Counted from the first letter of the stretch, positions 31,654 to 41,185 are shown. The stretch: 64,000 nt of DNA from Winogradskyella sp. (GCF_025210595.1 NZ_JAOARH010000010.1:1-64000); one strand, 5' to 3'. Numbers and translations are program-made. Notes: generated by a model not told the origin, from the sequence alone.

Positions 31654-32767
31654 TACAGGGTTTAACAATAAAGGAGCAGAGTTAATGCTTTGTTCTATTG
31701 TAGATAGGTATAAGAATGATAGTAAAATAAACTTAATATTTAATGGTAAAGCTACCTTTAGCCAGAAAGCGTCTTTAGGATTGTTATCGTTAATATCGCT
31801 TCAACGTTTTAAAATTAATTTCTACAATTTCTTTCCTAAAAATAAATTTAAAAATTCAGGTGTAGAATTTAAAGAAAACATAAATGTTGTTTTTGATGCT
31901 GGCGGATTTCATATAGGAGATCAATGGATTTATTCAAAAACTAAGAAGGTAGATATTGATAAAAAACTCAACTATTACAAGACATTAAAAAAACAAGGAA
32001 CCAAAATTGTTTTTTTGCCCCAAGCTGCAGGACTATTTGAAAAAAAACTTTCGAAGTATTATTTTAAAAATGTATTAAGATATGCAGATTTATTTATCCT
32101 TAGAGATAAAGTGTCTTACAAAGCATGTGTTGACTTAGTTGGTGAATTAGATAAATTAGTTTTATATCCAGATTTCACAAATTTATATAACCCTTCACAA
32201 GATTCTATTTATAAAGAATACGAAGGTAAAATTTGTATTATTCCAAATTATAAAATGCTTTCACATACTAGTAAAGAGAAATCTAACAAGTATATTGATT
32301 TTATGAAAGCATTAGTTTTAAAATTATCAGAAAAGAATGAAGATTTATTCTTTTTAAATCATGAAGGTAAAGGTGATTTAGATATAATTATAAATATTAA
32401 TAAGAGTTTTAATTATCCTGTAGTTACAAATATAAATGCCAATGATGTTAAATATATTATTGGTAAATCTAAGATTGTGGTTTCTTCGCGTTTTCATGGA
32501 GTTGTAAGTGGTTTGTCTCAAGCGGTTCCAACATATTGTACATCATGGAGTCATAAATACGAAGAATTAATGAAGGATTATTCTCATAATGGTGTTTTAA
32601 ATATAGACGCTTACAGTGAGAGTATTAATAAAATATTAGAACTAATTGATAATAAGGATTCTTATAATAAATGTGTGAATTATCTAAAAAACCATGGAGC
32701 TTCTGAAAAAAAGAAGACAGAAGAAATGTGGAAGAAAGTAAATACTATTATTAATTATAATGAATAA
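31634..32767 (+). CDS. Polysaccharide pyruvyltransferase-family protein
   Basis: A 377-residue member of the CsaB/WcaK-type pyruvyltransferase family, which adds a pyruvate ketal from phosphoenolpyruvate to sugars in envelope polysaccharides. Family marks are the N-terminal NIQIDNTGFNNKGAELML (2-19) and the C-terminal SSRFHGVVSGLSQAVP with Arg286 and His288. The GT-B-like fold places these in the active-site cleft. It overlaps the nitroreductase-fold gene by 20 bases. If active it would add a negative charge to the glycan. Some family members have lost or changed activity, so transfer of pyruvate here is an inference. Confidence 0.85.
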   Translation: MNIQIDNTGFNNKGAELMLCSIVDRYKNDSKINLIFNGKATFSQKASLGLLSLISLQRFKINFYNFFPKNKFKNSGVEFKENINVVFDAGGFHIGDQWIYSKTKKVDIDKKLNYYKTLKKQGTKIVFLPQAAGLFEKKLSKYYFKNVLRYADLFILRDKVSYKACVDLVGELDKLVLYPDFTNLYNPSQDSIYKEYEGKICIIPNYKMLSHTSKEKSNKYIDFMKALVLKLSEKNEDLFFLNHEGKGDLDIIININKSFNYPVVTNINANDVKYIIGKSKIVVSSRFHGVVSGLSQAVPTYCTSWSHKYEELMKDYSHNGVLNIDAYSESINKILELIDNKDSYNKCVNYLKNHGASEKKKTEEMWKKVNTIINYNE

Positions 32768-32799
32768 TAAATTGAACTTACTCATTATTATATAAGAAT

Positions 32800-33744
32800 T
32801 TGAGAGTATCTGTTGTCATACCAGTTTATAATGCCGAAAAATATATTAAAAGGGCAGTAGATAGTGTTATTCAGCTTAATGAAGTAAAACAAATCATATT
32901 AGTAGAGGATGGTTCAAAAGATAATTCACTTTTAATATGTAAACAATTATATAGTCAATTTGATATAGTTGAAGTATATCAACATGAAAAAGGACTAAAC
33001 AAAGGTGCTGGAGCATCTAGAAACTTAGGAATACAAAAAGCTAGTATGCCTTTTGTTGCGTTTTTAGATGCAGATGACACTTACACGGCTCAACGATTTT
33101 TAAGAGACAGAGAAGTTTTTGATTCTAATCCAAACTGTGATGGTGCTTATGGAGCAACAGGAGTGGTGTATTTAGATAAAGAAGCTTCTGCTTCATGGGA
33201 GAAAACAGGAAAAGACGAAATGTTTATAGATACTATAAATAAAGCGATTAATCCAAATGATCTGTTTGAGTATTTAATTGGATACAAAAACGAAAAAAAT
33301 GCATTAGGGTATTTTAGTATTATTGCTTTAACTCTTAAAAGAGATAGATTGTTGCAATCTAAAGTGAATTTTAGCGAATCTTTAAAATTACACCAAGATA
33401 CTGTATTTATGTTACAATTAGCGTATTGTCTAAAGTTATATCCATCCGAAACTATAAAGCCAGTATCTTTAAGAGGAGTGCATTTAAATAATCGATTTAT
33501 AAATAATCCAAACCCAAAGTATACTAGAAGTAGACAATATAAAACACTTAGAGATTGGGCAATTGATTTAAATATAAAACCAGAAATAATAAGATATTTT
33601 AACCGTAATTATTTAATTAACTTTTTAGGTTCCAAAAATCTTGTTACAAGATTATGTCTTTTGGTACAAAAAGTAATGCGTGATAAAAATACCAGAGCTA
33701 ATTTAAATTGGTCATTAATTAAAAGATTAATGAAAAGTAAATAA
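32800..33744 (+). CDS. GT2 glycosyltransferase
   Basis: A cytosolic, probably membrane-associated GT-A enzyme of 314 residues. SVVIPVYNAEKYIKRAVDSV (4-23) begins the domain, VEDGS (35-39) binds the nucleotide, and LDADD (89-93) is the DxD metal site. GASRNLGI (71-78) is typical of GT2 enzymes of the WcaA/EpsE type. The C-terminal about 100 residues are basic. It would add one sugar to the growing lipid-linked repeat unit. Start is TTG 32800; the conserved strand begins four codons later and no ATG is available. Two bases separate it from the methyltransferase gene. Confidence 0.88.
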   Translation: MRVSVVIPVYNAEKYIKRAVDSVIQLNEVKQIILVEDGSKDNSLLICKQLYSQFDIVEVYQHEKGLNKGAGASRNLGIQKASMPFVAFLDADDTYTAQRFLRDREVFDSNPNCDGAYGATGVVYLDKEASASWEKTGKDEMFIDTINKAINPNDLFEYLIGYKNEKNALGYFSIIALTLKRDRLLQSKVNFSESLKLHQDTVFMLQLAYCLKLYPSETIKPVSLRGVHLNNRFINNPNPKYTRSRQYKTLRDWAIDLNIKPEIIRYFNRNYLINFLGSKNLVTRLCLLVQKVMRDKNTRANLNWSLIKRLMKSK

Positions 33745-33745
33745 A

Positions 33746-34459
33746 ATGAATATAGAAGAACAAAAATCATTTTACGATAAGTATTGGAGTACTAATAAGT
33801 TTATAAACAGTTTGCAGCTAAGACGATGTGTGAAGATTTTAGAATATTTCACGGTTGTTAAAAGAAAAATAAGAAAGCCTTTAATCTTAGATTTGGGTTC
33901 TGGTGATGGTCGTTTAACAGCATTTCTTGGTCAGTTTGGTATGACAGATGCTGTTGAGCTTTCTCAACAGGCTGTTGATAATGCAAATGAATTATATCCT
34001 CATGTTAATTTTCAACAAGGAGATGCGCTGGCTTTTAACTTTAAAGATAAAACGTATCATGTTATTGTTTCTCAAGAAGTATTAGAACACATTGAGGATA
34101 AGAGTAAATACATTAATGTCTGCTATAATGTATTAAAGCCACAAGGGTATTTAATTCTTACCACACCAAATAAAAATGTGTTAGATCATATGACTGATGG
34201 TAAAACATGGTCAGACCAACCAATAGAATTACCAATTAGTAAACAAGAATTGAAAAAGATACTTAGGCAACAAAATTTTAAAATATTAAAATACGAAAGC
34301 ATTGTAATGAATTTTGGCAATAAAGGCTATTATAAATTAATTAATCACAGATATGCAGTTGCCATATTTAAAAAAATAGGATTGGCGAAATTTAGAGAAT
34401 CTGTATTGTCTAAATTAGGTTATGGTCTTCACCATTGTATTTTGGCACAAAAGCAATAG
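33746..34459 (+). CDS. SAM-dependent methyltransferase (possible glycan methylation)
   Basis: A 237-residue class I methyltransferase with the SAM-binding motif LDLGSGDGRLTAF (48-60), acidic AVELSQQAVDNA, VIVSQEVLEHIEDKSKY (motif IV) and LKPQGYLILTTPNKN. This resembles Methyltransf_11/23 enzymes often found in glycan loci that O-methylate sugars. A methyl cap would fit with the Wzt C-terminal binding domain, which in studied systems recognises methyl or phosphomethyl termini; that link is inference. The start ATG lies two bases after the previous stop. Confidence 0.82.
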   Translation: MNIEEQKSFYDKYWSTNKFINSLQLRRCVKILEYFTVVKRKIRKPLILDLGSGDGRLTAFLGQFGMTDAVELSQQAVDNANELYPHVNFQQGDALAFNFKDKTYHVIVSQEVLEHIEDKSKYINVCYNVLKPQGYLILTTPNKNVLDHMTDGKTWSDQPIELPISKQELKKILRQQNFKILKYESIVMNFGNKGYYKLINHRYAVAIFKKIGLAKFRESVLSKLGYGLHHCILAQKQ

Positions 34460-34484
34460 AATTAAATAATTGAGAGAATAAATA

Positions 34485-35486
34485 ATGAAAATTGCTATTG
34501 TAATAACTGCCAAGAATGAAGCTCGTATTTTGCGTAGCAATATTTTATACCATAAAGAAATTGGTGTTTGCAAAGTATTTATTTATTTCGATAATACCAC
34601 AGATAATGGTAAGTCTAGTATTTCAGATATTGATATTGTAGAAATATCTGATGCAGTTGGTGATAAATATGATGACATTAAGGTTTTAGAAAAATTTACT
34701 CAAAAAGCAAAAAAACATCATACAGCAAGGCAGTGTTTAAATACTTATGATGCATTGCAGAAGAGTAAGAAATTAGGAGTAGATTGGTTAATATCTATTG
34801 ATGCAGACGAGCTTGTAATTACCGATAAAAATGAAATTTCAGATTTAAATAGTTTCTTTAGTAAAATTGATGATTCGGTAGATTTGGTAAATTTTAAGCC
34901 TTATGAAATTGTACAAGACAGAAGCAATTTTAATAATGTATTTGCAGAGGCTTCATATTTTAAAATTACACATAAGTTTAACCGAAGAATAGATCAAATA
35001 TACAAGTCGTTTTACAACCCATTTAATAAGAACTATATTAAATTTTCTTATTGGTATGGACAACATCTCGGAAAAGCAGCTTTAAGGGTGAATTCTAAAC
35101 AAGAAATACTACCAAAAAATGTGCATCGTTACGTTTATGCTAATGGAGAATCTATTAATGCGGTTGCTATAAAAGGTATGCTGCATTACCACATGTTTGA
35201 TGCTGAAGATTTTATAAAAAAATTCAAAAATTTTAAGGATAGGCCAAATCATTTTCTGTCGGGAAACAAAGTAGAATCCTTAAAATTACTGTGTAGAGAT
35301 ATTGTGAATTCAAAAGTATATTCAGAAGAAGAACTTAAGAATTATTACAAATCTAATATTATGTTTTCTGAGAATGAATTAAATAGTATGGTGAAAAACA
35401 GAAACAGATTTTTTCTTAAACGAAGAGAGAAAGCTGTAATAAAAATAACGAGTGTAAATAAAGTATTTTCTAAAATCAACGACTAA
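34485..35486 (+). CDS. Glycosyltransferase family 2-like (Glyco_tranf_2_4 type)
   Basis: A 333-residue protein opening with IAIVITAKNEARILRSNI (3-20), and with a divalent-metal site in LISIDADELVI (102-112, DADE). The order (an N-terminal NEA-type loop, IYFDNTTDNG, then DADE) is that of the Glyco_tranf_2_4/GT92-like group. The second half contains LVNFKPYEIVQDRSN and MLHYHMFDAEDFIKKF, the latter probably forming the acceptor side. It would add a sugar to the locus glycan, with donor unknown. ATG 34485 is well placed. Confidence 0.8.
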   Translation: MKIAIVITAKNEARILRSNILYHKEIGVCKVFIYFDNTTDNGKSSISDIDIVEISDAVGDKYDDIKVLEKFTQKAKKHHTARQCLNTYDALQKSKKLGVDWLISIDADELVITDKNEISDLNSFFSKIDDSVDLVNFKPYEIVQDRSNFNNVFAEASYFKITHKFNRRIDQIYKSFYNPFNKNYIKFSYWYGQHLGKAALRVNSKQEILPKNVHRYVYANGESINAVAIKGMLHYHMFDAEDFIKKFKNFKDRPNHFLSGNKVESLKLLCRDIVNSKVYSEEELKNYYKSNIMFSENELNSMVKNRNRFFLKRREKAVIKITSVNKVFSKIND

Positions 35487-35493
35487 ATTAAAA

Positions 35494-36687
35494 TTGAAAT
35501 CTGAGCTTAAAATAGTAATATTTGATGGTAGTTTTAAAACGAGACCATTCATTAATACTGTCATAAAAAGTCTTTGTGAAAAGCATCAGATATATGTGTT
35601 AGGTTTTGACACCAGAGTAGATGAAAAAATAAAAGGAGTTAAGTATATAGATCTAGGTACTCAAAGCAATAAATTAAATCTGCTTTGGAGGAGTTTAGTT
35701 TTTAGTTTTAAAAATTTGTACAAAAGCGGTGTATTTTCAGACTTTTTTGAGCTTTTAAAATTAATAACTCATATAGATGCTTCAGGTTTAAAACACTTTA
35801 ATTTTAATCTAGCTTTAAAGCAGATAAGACCTAATATAGTTCATGTGCAATGGATATCGCTATTGCCTTATTGTGAAACCATCCTTAAAGAAAATAGCTA
35901 TAATGTGGTTTTAAGTCAGCTTGGATATCAATTAAATGTAAGGCCATTTGTAGAAGCAGAAAATGAAGCTTATTTAAAGACCTTATTTCCAGGAATTAGA
36001 GGCTTTCATTCAGTTAGTGAAGCCATAAAAGAAAAAAGTAATGTATTGTATGCGTCACCTTCAAAAATAGATAAGGTGATTTATTCAGGTTTTAATTTCA
36101 ATAAATTCCCTAGTATTTGTTCGTATAAAAAAACAGATGCATTGCAACTAATTTCTGTAGGGAGACCACATTGGATTAAAGGTTACGACTACATGATAAA
36201 AGCTTGCAAGGATTTAAAAAATAATGGAGTTAATTTTCATTACACTATAATTGGAGCTAAAGGCAATGAAGAGGTAGCATACATGATTAATGATTTTAAT
36301 CTTCAAGATTATGTTACTGTTACAGATTCTATACCTCAGAAAGAAGTTTATCAATTAATGGCTAATTCAAATTTACTTGTTTTACCAAGTATAGCAGAAG
36401 GAATAGCCAATGTAATAATTGAAGCAATGGCAATTGGACTTCCTGTTTTAAGTACACGTTGTGGCGGAGTAGTAGAGCTGGTTACAGATAATGAAACAGG
36501 GTTTTTAGTACCTATAAGAGATGCGAGTGCGCTAAGTAAAAAGATTCAAGATTTCGATACGCTATCTATAGAAAAAATTAATGCACTTAGAATGAATGCT
36601 AGAGAAAAAGTAGAACAAAATCATAACATAACGAAAATGACAGCTGATTTTGAAGATTTATATTATGAATGTCTAAAACATAAATAA
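35494..36687 (+). CDS. GT4 glycosyltransferase
   Basis: A 397-residue GT-B enzyme. The C-terminal donor-binding half has LISVGRPHWIKGYDYMIKAC and the retaining-GT signature AEGIANVIIEAMAIGLPVLS with paired Glu residues, followed by TRCGGVVELV. The N-terminal half contains IRPNIVHVQWISLLPYC, the usual acceptor-side strand. It belongs to GT4, a family of retaining transferases that add sugars in lipopolysaccharide, capsule and exopolysaccharide synthesis. Start is TTG 35494, since no earlier ATG is available and the first strand (KIVIFDGSF) begins at once. The sugar is unknown. Confidence 0.85.
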   Translation: MKSELKIVIFDGSFKTRPFINTVIKSLCEKHQIYVLGFDTRVDEKIKGVKYIDLGTQSNKLNLLWRSLVFSFKNLYKSGVFSDFFELLKLITHIDASGLKHFNFNLALKQIRPNIVHVQWISLLPYCETILKENSYNVVLSQLGYQLNVRPFVEAENEAYLKTLFPGIRGFHSVSEAIKEKSNVLYASPSKIDKVIYSGFNFNKFPSICSYKKTDALQLISVGRPHWIKGYDYMIKACKDLKNNGVNFHYTIIGAKGNEEVAYMINDFNLQDYVTVTDSIPQKEVYQLMANSNLLVLPSIAEGIANVIIEAMAIGLPVLSTRCGGVVELVTDNETGFLVPIRDASALSKKIQDFDTLSIEKINALRMNAREKVEQNHNITKMTADFEDLYYECLKHK

Positions 36688-36702
36688 TCAGAGTATTTTT
36701 TA

Positions 36703-38085
36703 GTGAAAACCATACGAACAGATATTATTCCTAACCGTCAGACTTTTGTGAAAATTAAAGGACAGCATGTTCTTAATTATGAAGCAATATGCGTATTTGC
36801 GGCCATTGGTTTTTTTTTAGATGAGGATACTTACTTCAAAGACGAGATTTGTTTAAAACCAGGCACAATCAATACAATAGATGAATCGGGTTATTTAATA
36901 AAAAGTGAACCTTACTTTAAATGGTATTATAAACCAAGAGACATTAGTTTTAAAGATGCTCTTAAGGAGTTTACTGAACTTTTTGAGTCTATCATAGATA
37001 GGCAAACGGAAGATAAGAAGGTGATTTTACCCTTGTCAGGCGGTTTAGACTCTAGAACACAAGCAGTAGCTCTAAATTATCTTAATAAAAATGTTGCATC
37101 TTACAGCTACTCGTTTGAAAATGGTTATGATGAAGCAAACATATCAAAGCAAATAGCTAGTGTTTGTGAATTTCCGTTTGAAGCATTTAAAATAAACAAA
37201 GGATATCTTTGGGATAAAATAGAAAAACTATCTCAAATAAATGGTTGTTATGCTGATTTTACTCATGCAAGGCAAATGGCTGTTATAGATTCTTTAAAGT
37301 CAAAAGGAGATTTGTTTTCTCTCGGTCATTGGGGCGATGTGCTGTTTGACTCTACGACCGATAAGCAGCTTTCAGAAGAAGAGGAGGTGTCATTGATTTT
37401 AAAAAAAATAATTAAACCAAATGGTTTGCAATTAGCAAAAGCACTTTGGGAATCTTGGGCTTTAGATGGTAATTTTGAAGCGTATTTAAGGGAGAGAATA
37501 AAAAGCTTATTATCTCAAATAACTATTGAAGACTCTAGTGCAAAGATTAGAGCCTTCAAATCTATGTACTGGGCGCCAAGATGGACAACAGCCAACTTGT
37601 CTATTTTTGAAAGCGCACAACCAATCACATTACCTTATTATGACAATAAAATGTGTGAGTTTATATGTACAATACCCGAAGCTTATTTGGCAAATAGAAA
37701 ACTTCAGATAGCTTATATAAAAAAGAGAAATATAGCACTATCTAACATTACGTGGCAAGAGCAAAAACCTTTTAACCTAAATAATTATCATTATAATAAA
37801 TTACCATATAATTTGCCTTACAGAGGCATTAATAAAATAGGCAGAACTATAAAAAACGCAATAGGTAAACCGTATGTACAACGCAATTGGGAGTTACAAT
37901 TTTTAGGTAAAGAAAATGCTAAAAAATTAGAAGCGCATATCTATAATGAAGACTTTTTAAAGCTAGTTTCGAAAGACATTATAGATGATATATATGAAAG
38001 TTTTAAAGTAGATGATAATGTTAGGTTTTCGCATCCTTTAAGTATGTTATTAACCTTATCTTTATGGCATAAAAATAATAATTGA
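36703..38085 (+). CDS. Asparagine-synthase-like amidotransferase domain protein
   Basis: A 460-residue protein with an ATP-pyrophosphatase domain of the asparagine synthetase B type: PP-loop LPLSGGLDSRT (109-119), SYSYSFENGYDEANISKQIA and SLGHWGDVLF. The N-terminal about 90 residues do not begin with the Cys2 needed for a glutaminase domain, so it would have to use ammonia or another amine, or do a different adenylation. Related genes are frequent in surface-polysaccharide loci, where they may amidate uronic acids. With the nearby uronic-acid pathway (26095-28388) this is an attractive inference but is not shown. Start is GTG 36703. It overlaps the next gene (TTGA). Confidence 0.78.
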   Translation: MKTIRTDIIPNRQTFVKIKGQHVLNYEAICVFAAIGFFLDEDTYFKDEICLKPGTINTIDESGYLIKSEPYFKWYYKPRDISFKDALKEFTELFESIIDRQTEDKKVILPLSGGLDSRTQAVALNYLNKNVASYSYSFENGYDEANISKQIASVCEFPFEAFKINKGYLWDKIEKLSQINGCYADFTHARQMAVIDSLKSKGDLFSLGHWGDVLFDSTTDKQLSEEEEVSLILKKIIKPNGLQLAKALWESWALDGNFEAYLRERIKSLLSQITIEDSSAKIRAFKSMYWAPRWTTANLSIFESAQPITLPYYDNKMCEFICTIPEAYLANRKLQIAYIKKRNIALSNITWQEQKPFNLNNYHYNKLPYNLPYRGINKIGRTIKNAIGKPYVQRNWELQFLGKENAKKLEAHIYNEDFLKLVSKDIIDDIYESFKVDDNVRFSHPLSMLLTLSLWHKNNN

Positions 38086-39134
38086 GTTTGAGGCCAATTA
38101 GAATATTATATACCATTCCTAATTTTAAAACTGCTGGAAGTCAAAATGTTTTACTATCCATACTAAGAGGTTTAGATACAAAAGAGTTTCAAATATTTTT
38201 AGCAGTAGAAAAATTTCCGGAACTTATTCCAAATGATGTGTCAGTTTCAAACCAAATCCATATTCAATATACAGGAGAGCTATTAAAAGATGTTAAGCAG
38301 TTTTCAAGAATATTAAAAGTACATCGTATAGATATTTGTCATTCTTGGGATTATAAATCTAATTTTATTGAGGCAGTAGCTTGCAGATTAAGTGGAGTAA
38401 AATATCTGTACACAAAAAAGAATAATGCTTGGTCTAAGCGATGGTTGCTAAAAAGTATATTGGCTCATTATATTGCTTATGATAATCCGGAGATGAAATC
38501 TCGATTTTTCAGTTCAGTTTATTTAAAATCTAAGATTAGTTTTATTCCTCATGGAGTTGATTTGAATAAGTTTAAGTTTGAAGAAAACAAGTTTAAAAAA
38601 ACATTTAACCTTTGTTGTATAGGTAATATAGTAGCAAACAAAAATCAGGCTCAAATAATAGAAGCTTTAACTAACTTACCAGATAGCGTTCATTTAAAAT
38701 TATATGGAAAAGAGGATGAAGTTTACAAAAACACTCTTATTGAATTAATTGATAAAAATCATTTTCAAGACCGCGTATCATTTAATGGTTTTATAAAGAA
38801 TGATGAAATACCTCATGTACTTTCTCAACAGCATGTTTTTATATTAGCGTCTAAACAAGAAGGCTTGCCTGTTAGTATTTTAGAAGCATTGGCTTGTGGA
38901 GTTCCTGTTTTGAGTTCAAACTCTGGTGGAGGTGCAGCATATATTCTAAAAGAAGGTAAAGGAGGTTATATATTTAATTCAACAAATGAATTGGTTGAAA
39001 AAATAAAACTCTTGTATAGAGATAAAGACTTGTACAACAAGCTAAGGTATGAAGCTACCAAAAATGTAACTTCTCGTTTTTCTCTAAAAAATGAGATTAA
39101 TGCTTACAAAAAATTATATTTAAAATTAGTCTGA
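38082..39134 (+). CDS. GT4 glycosyltransferase
   Basis: A 350-residue GT-B enzyme. Its N-terminal RILYTIPNFKTAGSQNVLLS (6-25) matches the WaaG/GT4 glycine-rich acceptor loop (here GSQN). The C-terminal half has LCCIGNIVANKNQAQIIEAL and the paired-Glu signature KQEGLPVSILEALACGVPVL, then SSNSGG. It likely transfers a sugar in the repeat-unit pathway. Start is TTG 38082, overlapping the previous stop, so expression may depend on translational coupling. A second TTG two codons later is an alternative. The sugar is unknown. Confidence 0.85.
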   Translation: MSLRPIRILYTIPNFKTAGSQNVLLSILRGLDTKEFQIFLAVEKFPELIPNDVSVSNQIHIQYTGELLKDVKQFSRILKVHRIDICHSWDYKSNFIEAVACRLSGVKYLYTKKNNAWSKRWLLKSILAHYIAYDNPEMKSRFFSSVYLKSKISFIPHGVDLNKFKFEENKFKKTFNLCCIGNIVANKNQAQIIEALTNLPDSVHLKLYGKEDEVYKNTLIELIDKNHFQDRVSFNGFIKNDEIPHVLSQQHVFILASKQEGLPVSILEALACGVPVLSSNSGGGAAYILKEGKGGYIFNSTNELVEKIKLLYRDKDLYNKLRYEATKNVTSRFSLKNEINAYKKLYLKLV

Positions 39135-39144
39135 AAACCAAAAT

Positions 39145-39990
39145 TTGAAATCATTTAATAAACATATAATTGTTGCTGGTTCTGCACGAAGTGGTACAAG
39201 TTGGTTAGCTGAAATTATAGCACTTCAATTTAGATATAGACTTTTATTTGAGCCAGAGCATGAGTATCAAACTCAGGAAGGTTATTTAATTTGCGACAAA
39301 TTTATTTCAAAAGATAATTTGCAAAATGAACAAGTAGAATATTTTAAAAAAATATTTAGTAATAAAATTGATAATGATTGGATTGCACAAATTAGTAACC
39401 GAAAGTTGAAAATGCATTTATGGCCAATTATTCCTAAAAAGTATGTTGTAAAATTTGTGCGTTGCAATTTGAGTGCTCATTTTATGAGTTCGTATTTTAA
39501 AATACCATTATTGTTTATTATAAGAAACCCTTATGATGTGATTTTGTCACAAAACAGGGTTAAGTTTGATTGGTTGTATAATTTAAATCATTTTAAGCAT
39601 CAAGAGCGTATAACAGAGGTTTTAGATTTAAAATATGACTTTAAATGGGAAGAAGTAGATGATTTCTCTAGAATAGAAATATTAACTCTTAGATGGTGTA
39701 TAGAGAATAAGGTGGTTTTTGATTTGTCTGAAACCAATTGCTCTAATTTAAAGATTGTAAAATATGAAGATTTAAAGTCAGATATTAATATGTTTTATGA
39801 CCTATGCAAAACCTATAATTTAAAACCACTTTCTAATTTAGAAGATAAATATAGCAGACCATCTTCTAAAACTCACCCAAATAGTAGTATTAGATCTGGC
39901 TCTAAAGATTCTAATAGTTTATACCCTAATTCTGTAGAAAAAATCACCAATATCCTAAACAGGTTTGAGGTTGTAAATTATAAACTTTAA
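39145..39990 (+). CDS. PAPS-dependent sulfotransferase-family protein
   Basis: A 281-residue protein with the two PAPS-binding signatures of sulfotransferases: the 5'-phosphosulfate loop VAGSARSGTSWLAEI (10-24) and the 3'-phosphate motif FIIRNPYDVILSQNRV (125-140). Members transfer sulfate from PAPS to a hydroxyl or amine of a carbohydrate or other acceptor. In this locus it would sulfate the glycan, as is known for marine bacterial polysaccharides; the acceptor is inferred. It lies between two GT4 genes. Start is TTG 39145, and the first beta strand (HIIVAGSAR) begins after six codons. No PAPS synthesis genes are in the window. Confidence 0.85.
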   Translation: MKSFNKHIIVAGSARSGTSWLAEIIALQFRYRLLFEPEHEYQTQEGYLICDKFISKDNLQNEQVEYFKKIFSNKIDNDWIAQISNRKLKMHLWPIIPKKYVVKFVRCNLSAHFMSSYFKIPLLFIIRNPYDVILSQNRVKFDWLYNLNHFKHQERITEVLDLKYDFKWEEVDDFSRIEILTLRWCIENKVVFDLSETNCSNLKIVKYEDLKSDINMFYDLCKTYNLKPLSNLEDKYSRPSSKTHPNSSIRSGSKDSNSLYPNSVEKITNILNRFEVVNYKL

Positions 39991-40003
39991 AACTTAAGTT
40001 TGT

Positions 40004-41185
40004 ATGAGAATAGGTCTTGTATTACCATCTACACCCAGTTATTCAGAAACGTTTTTTAATAACAAAATAAAAGGCCTAATAAAAAACGGGTTTGAAGTGA
40101 TTGTTTTTGCACAGACAATTGACCCAAGTTTTAAATTATGTAGAACCGTTAAAAGCCCAAAAGTTAGAATAAATAAGTTTTTATTTTTACTAAATGTTAT
40201 ATGTGTTTTTTTTAAGTTATTACTACATCCTAAAAAACTAATTAAGTATTATAAACTGTTGAAAAATGCAGGTTTTTCTTTAACGGAAATATTTAAGCGT
40301 ATTTATTTAAACAGCCATATATTAACAAAAAATGTAGATTGGTTGCATTTTGGTTTTACAACTCAAGCTGTAGGAAGTGAGTATGTTGCCAAAGCCTTAG
40401 GTGCAAAAATGGCAGTAAGTTTTAGAGGGTTTGATATTAATGTTTTTCCCTTAAAGCATAAAAATTGTTATAAGGAGGTGTGGAGTAATATAGATAAGGT
40501 TCATTCAATTTCAGAATATTTAGTAAATAAAGCTTATAAGCTAGGTTTAAAAAAAAATACTTCCATTTCAGTTATAACACCAGCAGTAGATGAGGAAGTT
40601 TTAAATAAATTTAATCCTAAACAAAGTTTAGAACCATTAGATTCATTGACAATATGTACTTTAGCGAGATTAAATTGGATTAAAGATTTAACCACAGCTA
40701 TAAAAGCTATAAAAATTCTAAAAGTAACTTATCCTAAAGTTAACTATCATATTATAGGCGATGGAAACATTAAAGAAAGAGAACGCTATCAGTTTTTAGT
40801 AAAACAGTTGGGTTTGAAGGAAAATGTAGTGTTTCATAAAAAATTAGATCATAATAAGGCGCTAGAGTTGGTTAGTAAATCTAATATTTACCTGCAAACC
40901 AGTTTAAATGAAGGATTTTGTAATGCTGTTTTAGAAGCACAAGCTTTAGGAAAATTATGTATAGTATCTAATGTAGGTGGATTAAAAGAAAATATAATTA
41001 ATGGTGAAACAGGATGGTTGGTTGAGTCACAAAGACCTAAGTTATTTGCAAAAAAAATAATTGAAGTTATTCAACTTACAGAAACCGAGAAAACTGTTAT
41101 TTCTGAAAAAGCTATGAAAAGAGTTCAAGAAGAATTCATGCTTAGAACTCAAAATTTAAAGTTTAATCAATTTTATAACTCTTAA
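40004..41185 (+). CDS. GT4 glycosyltransferase
   Basis: A 393-residue GT-B transferase. The N-terminal RIGLVLPSTPSYSETFFNNK contains the SETF motif seen in colanic-acid-type GT4 enzymes (WcaL-like). DWLHFGFTTQAVGSEYVAKA is a WcaL-like acceptor segment. The C-terminal half has ICTLARLNWIKDLTTAIKAI, IIGDGNIKERERYQFLVKQL and NEGFCNAVLEAQALGKLCIV with the paired Glu. It would add a sugar in the repeat unit. Start ATG 40004 is preceded by AAGTTTGT with no classical ribosome-binding site, as is normal in Bacteroidota. Confidence 0.87.
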   Translation: MRIGLVLPSTPSYSETFFNNKIKGLIKNGFEVIVFAQTIDPSFKLCRTVKSPKVRINKFLFLLNVICVFFKLLLHPKKLIKYYKLLKNAGFSLTEIFKRIYLNSHILTKNVDWLHFGFTTQAVGSEYVAKALGAKMAVSFRGFDINVFPLKHKNCYKEVWSNIDKVHSISEYLVNKAYKLGLKKNTSISVITPAVDEEVLNKFNPKQSLEPLDSLTICTLARLNWIKDLTTAIKAIKILKVTYPKVNYHIIGDGNIKERERYQFLVKQLGLKENVVFHKKLDHNKALELVSKSNIYLQTSLNEGFCNAVLEAQALGKLCIVSNVGGLKENIINGETGWLVESQRPKLFAKKIIEVIQLTETEKTVISEKAMKRVQEEFMLRTQNLKFNQFYNS

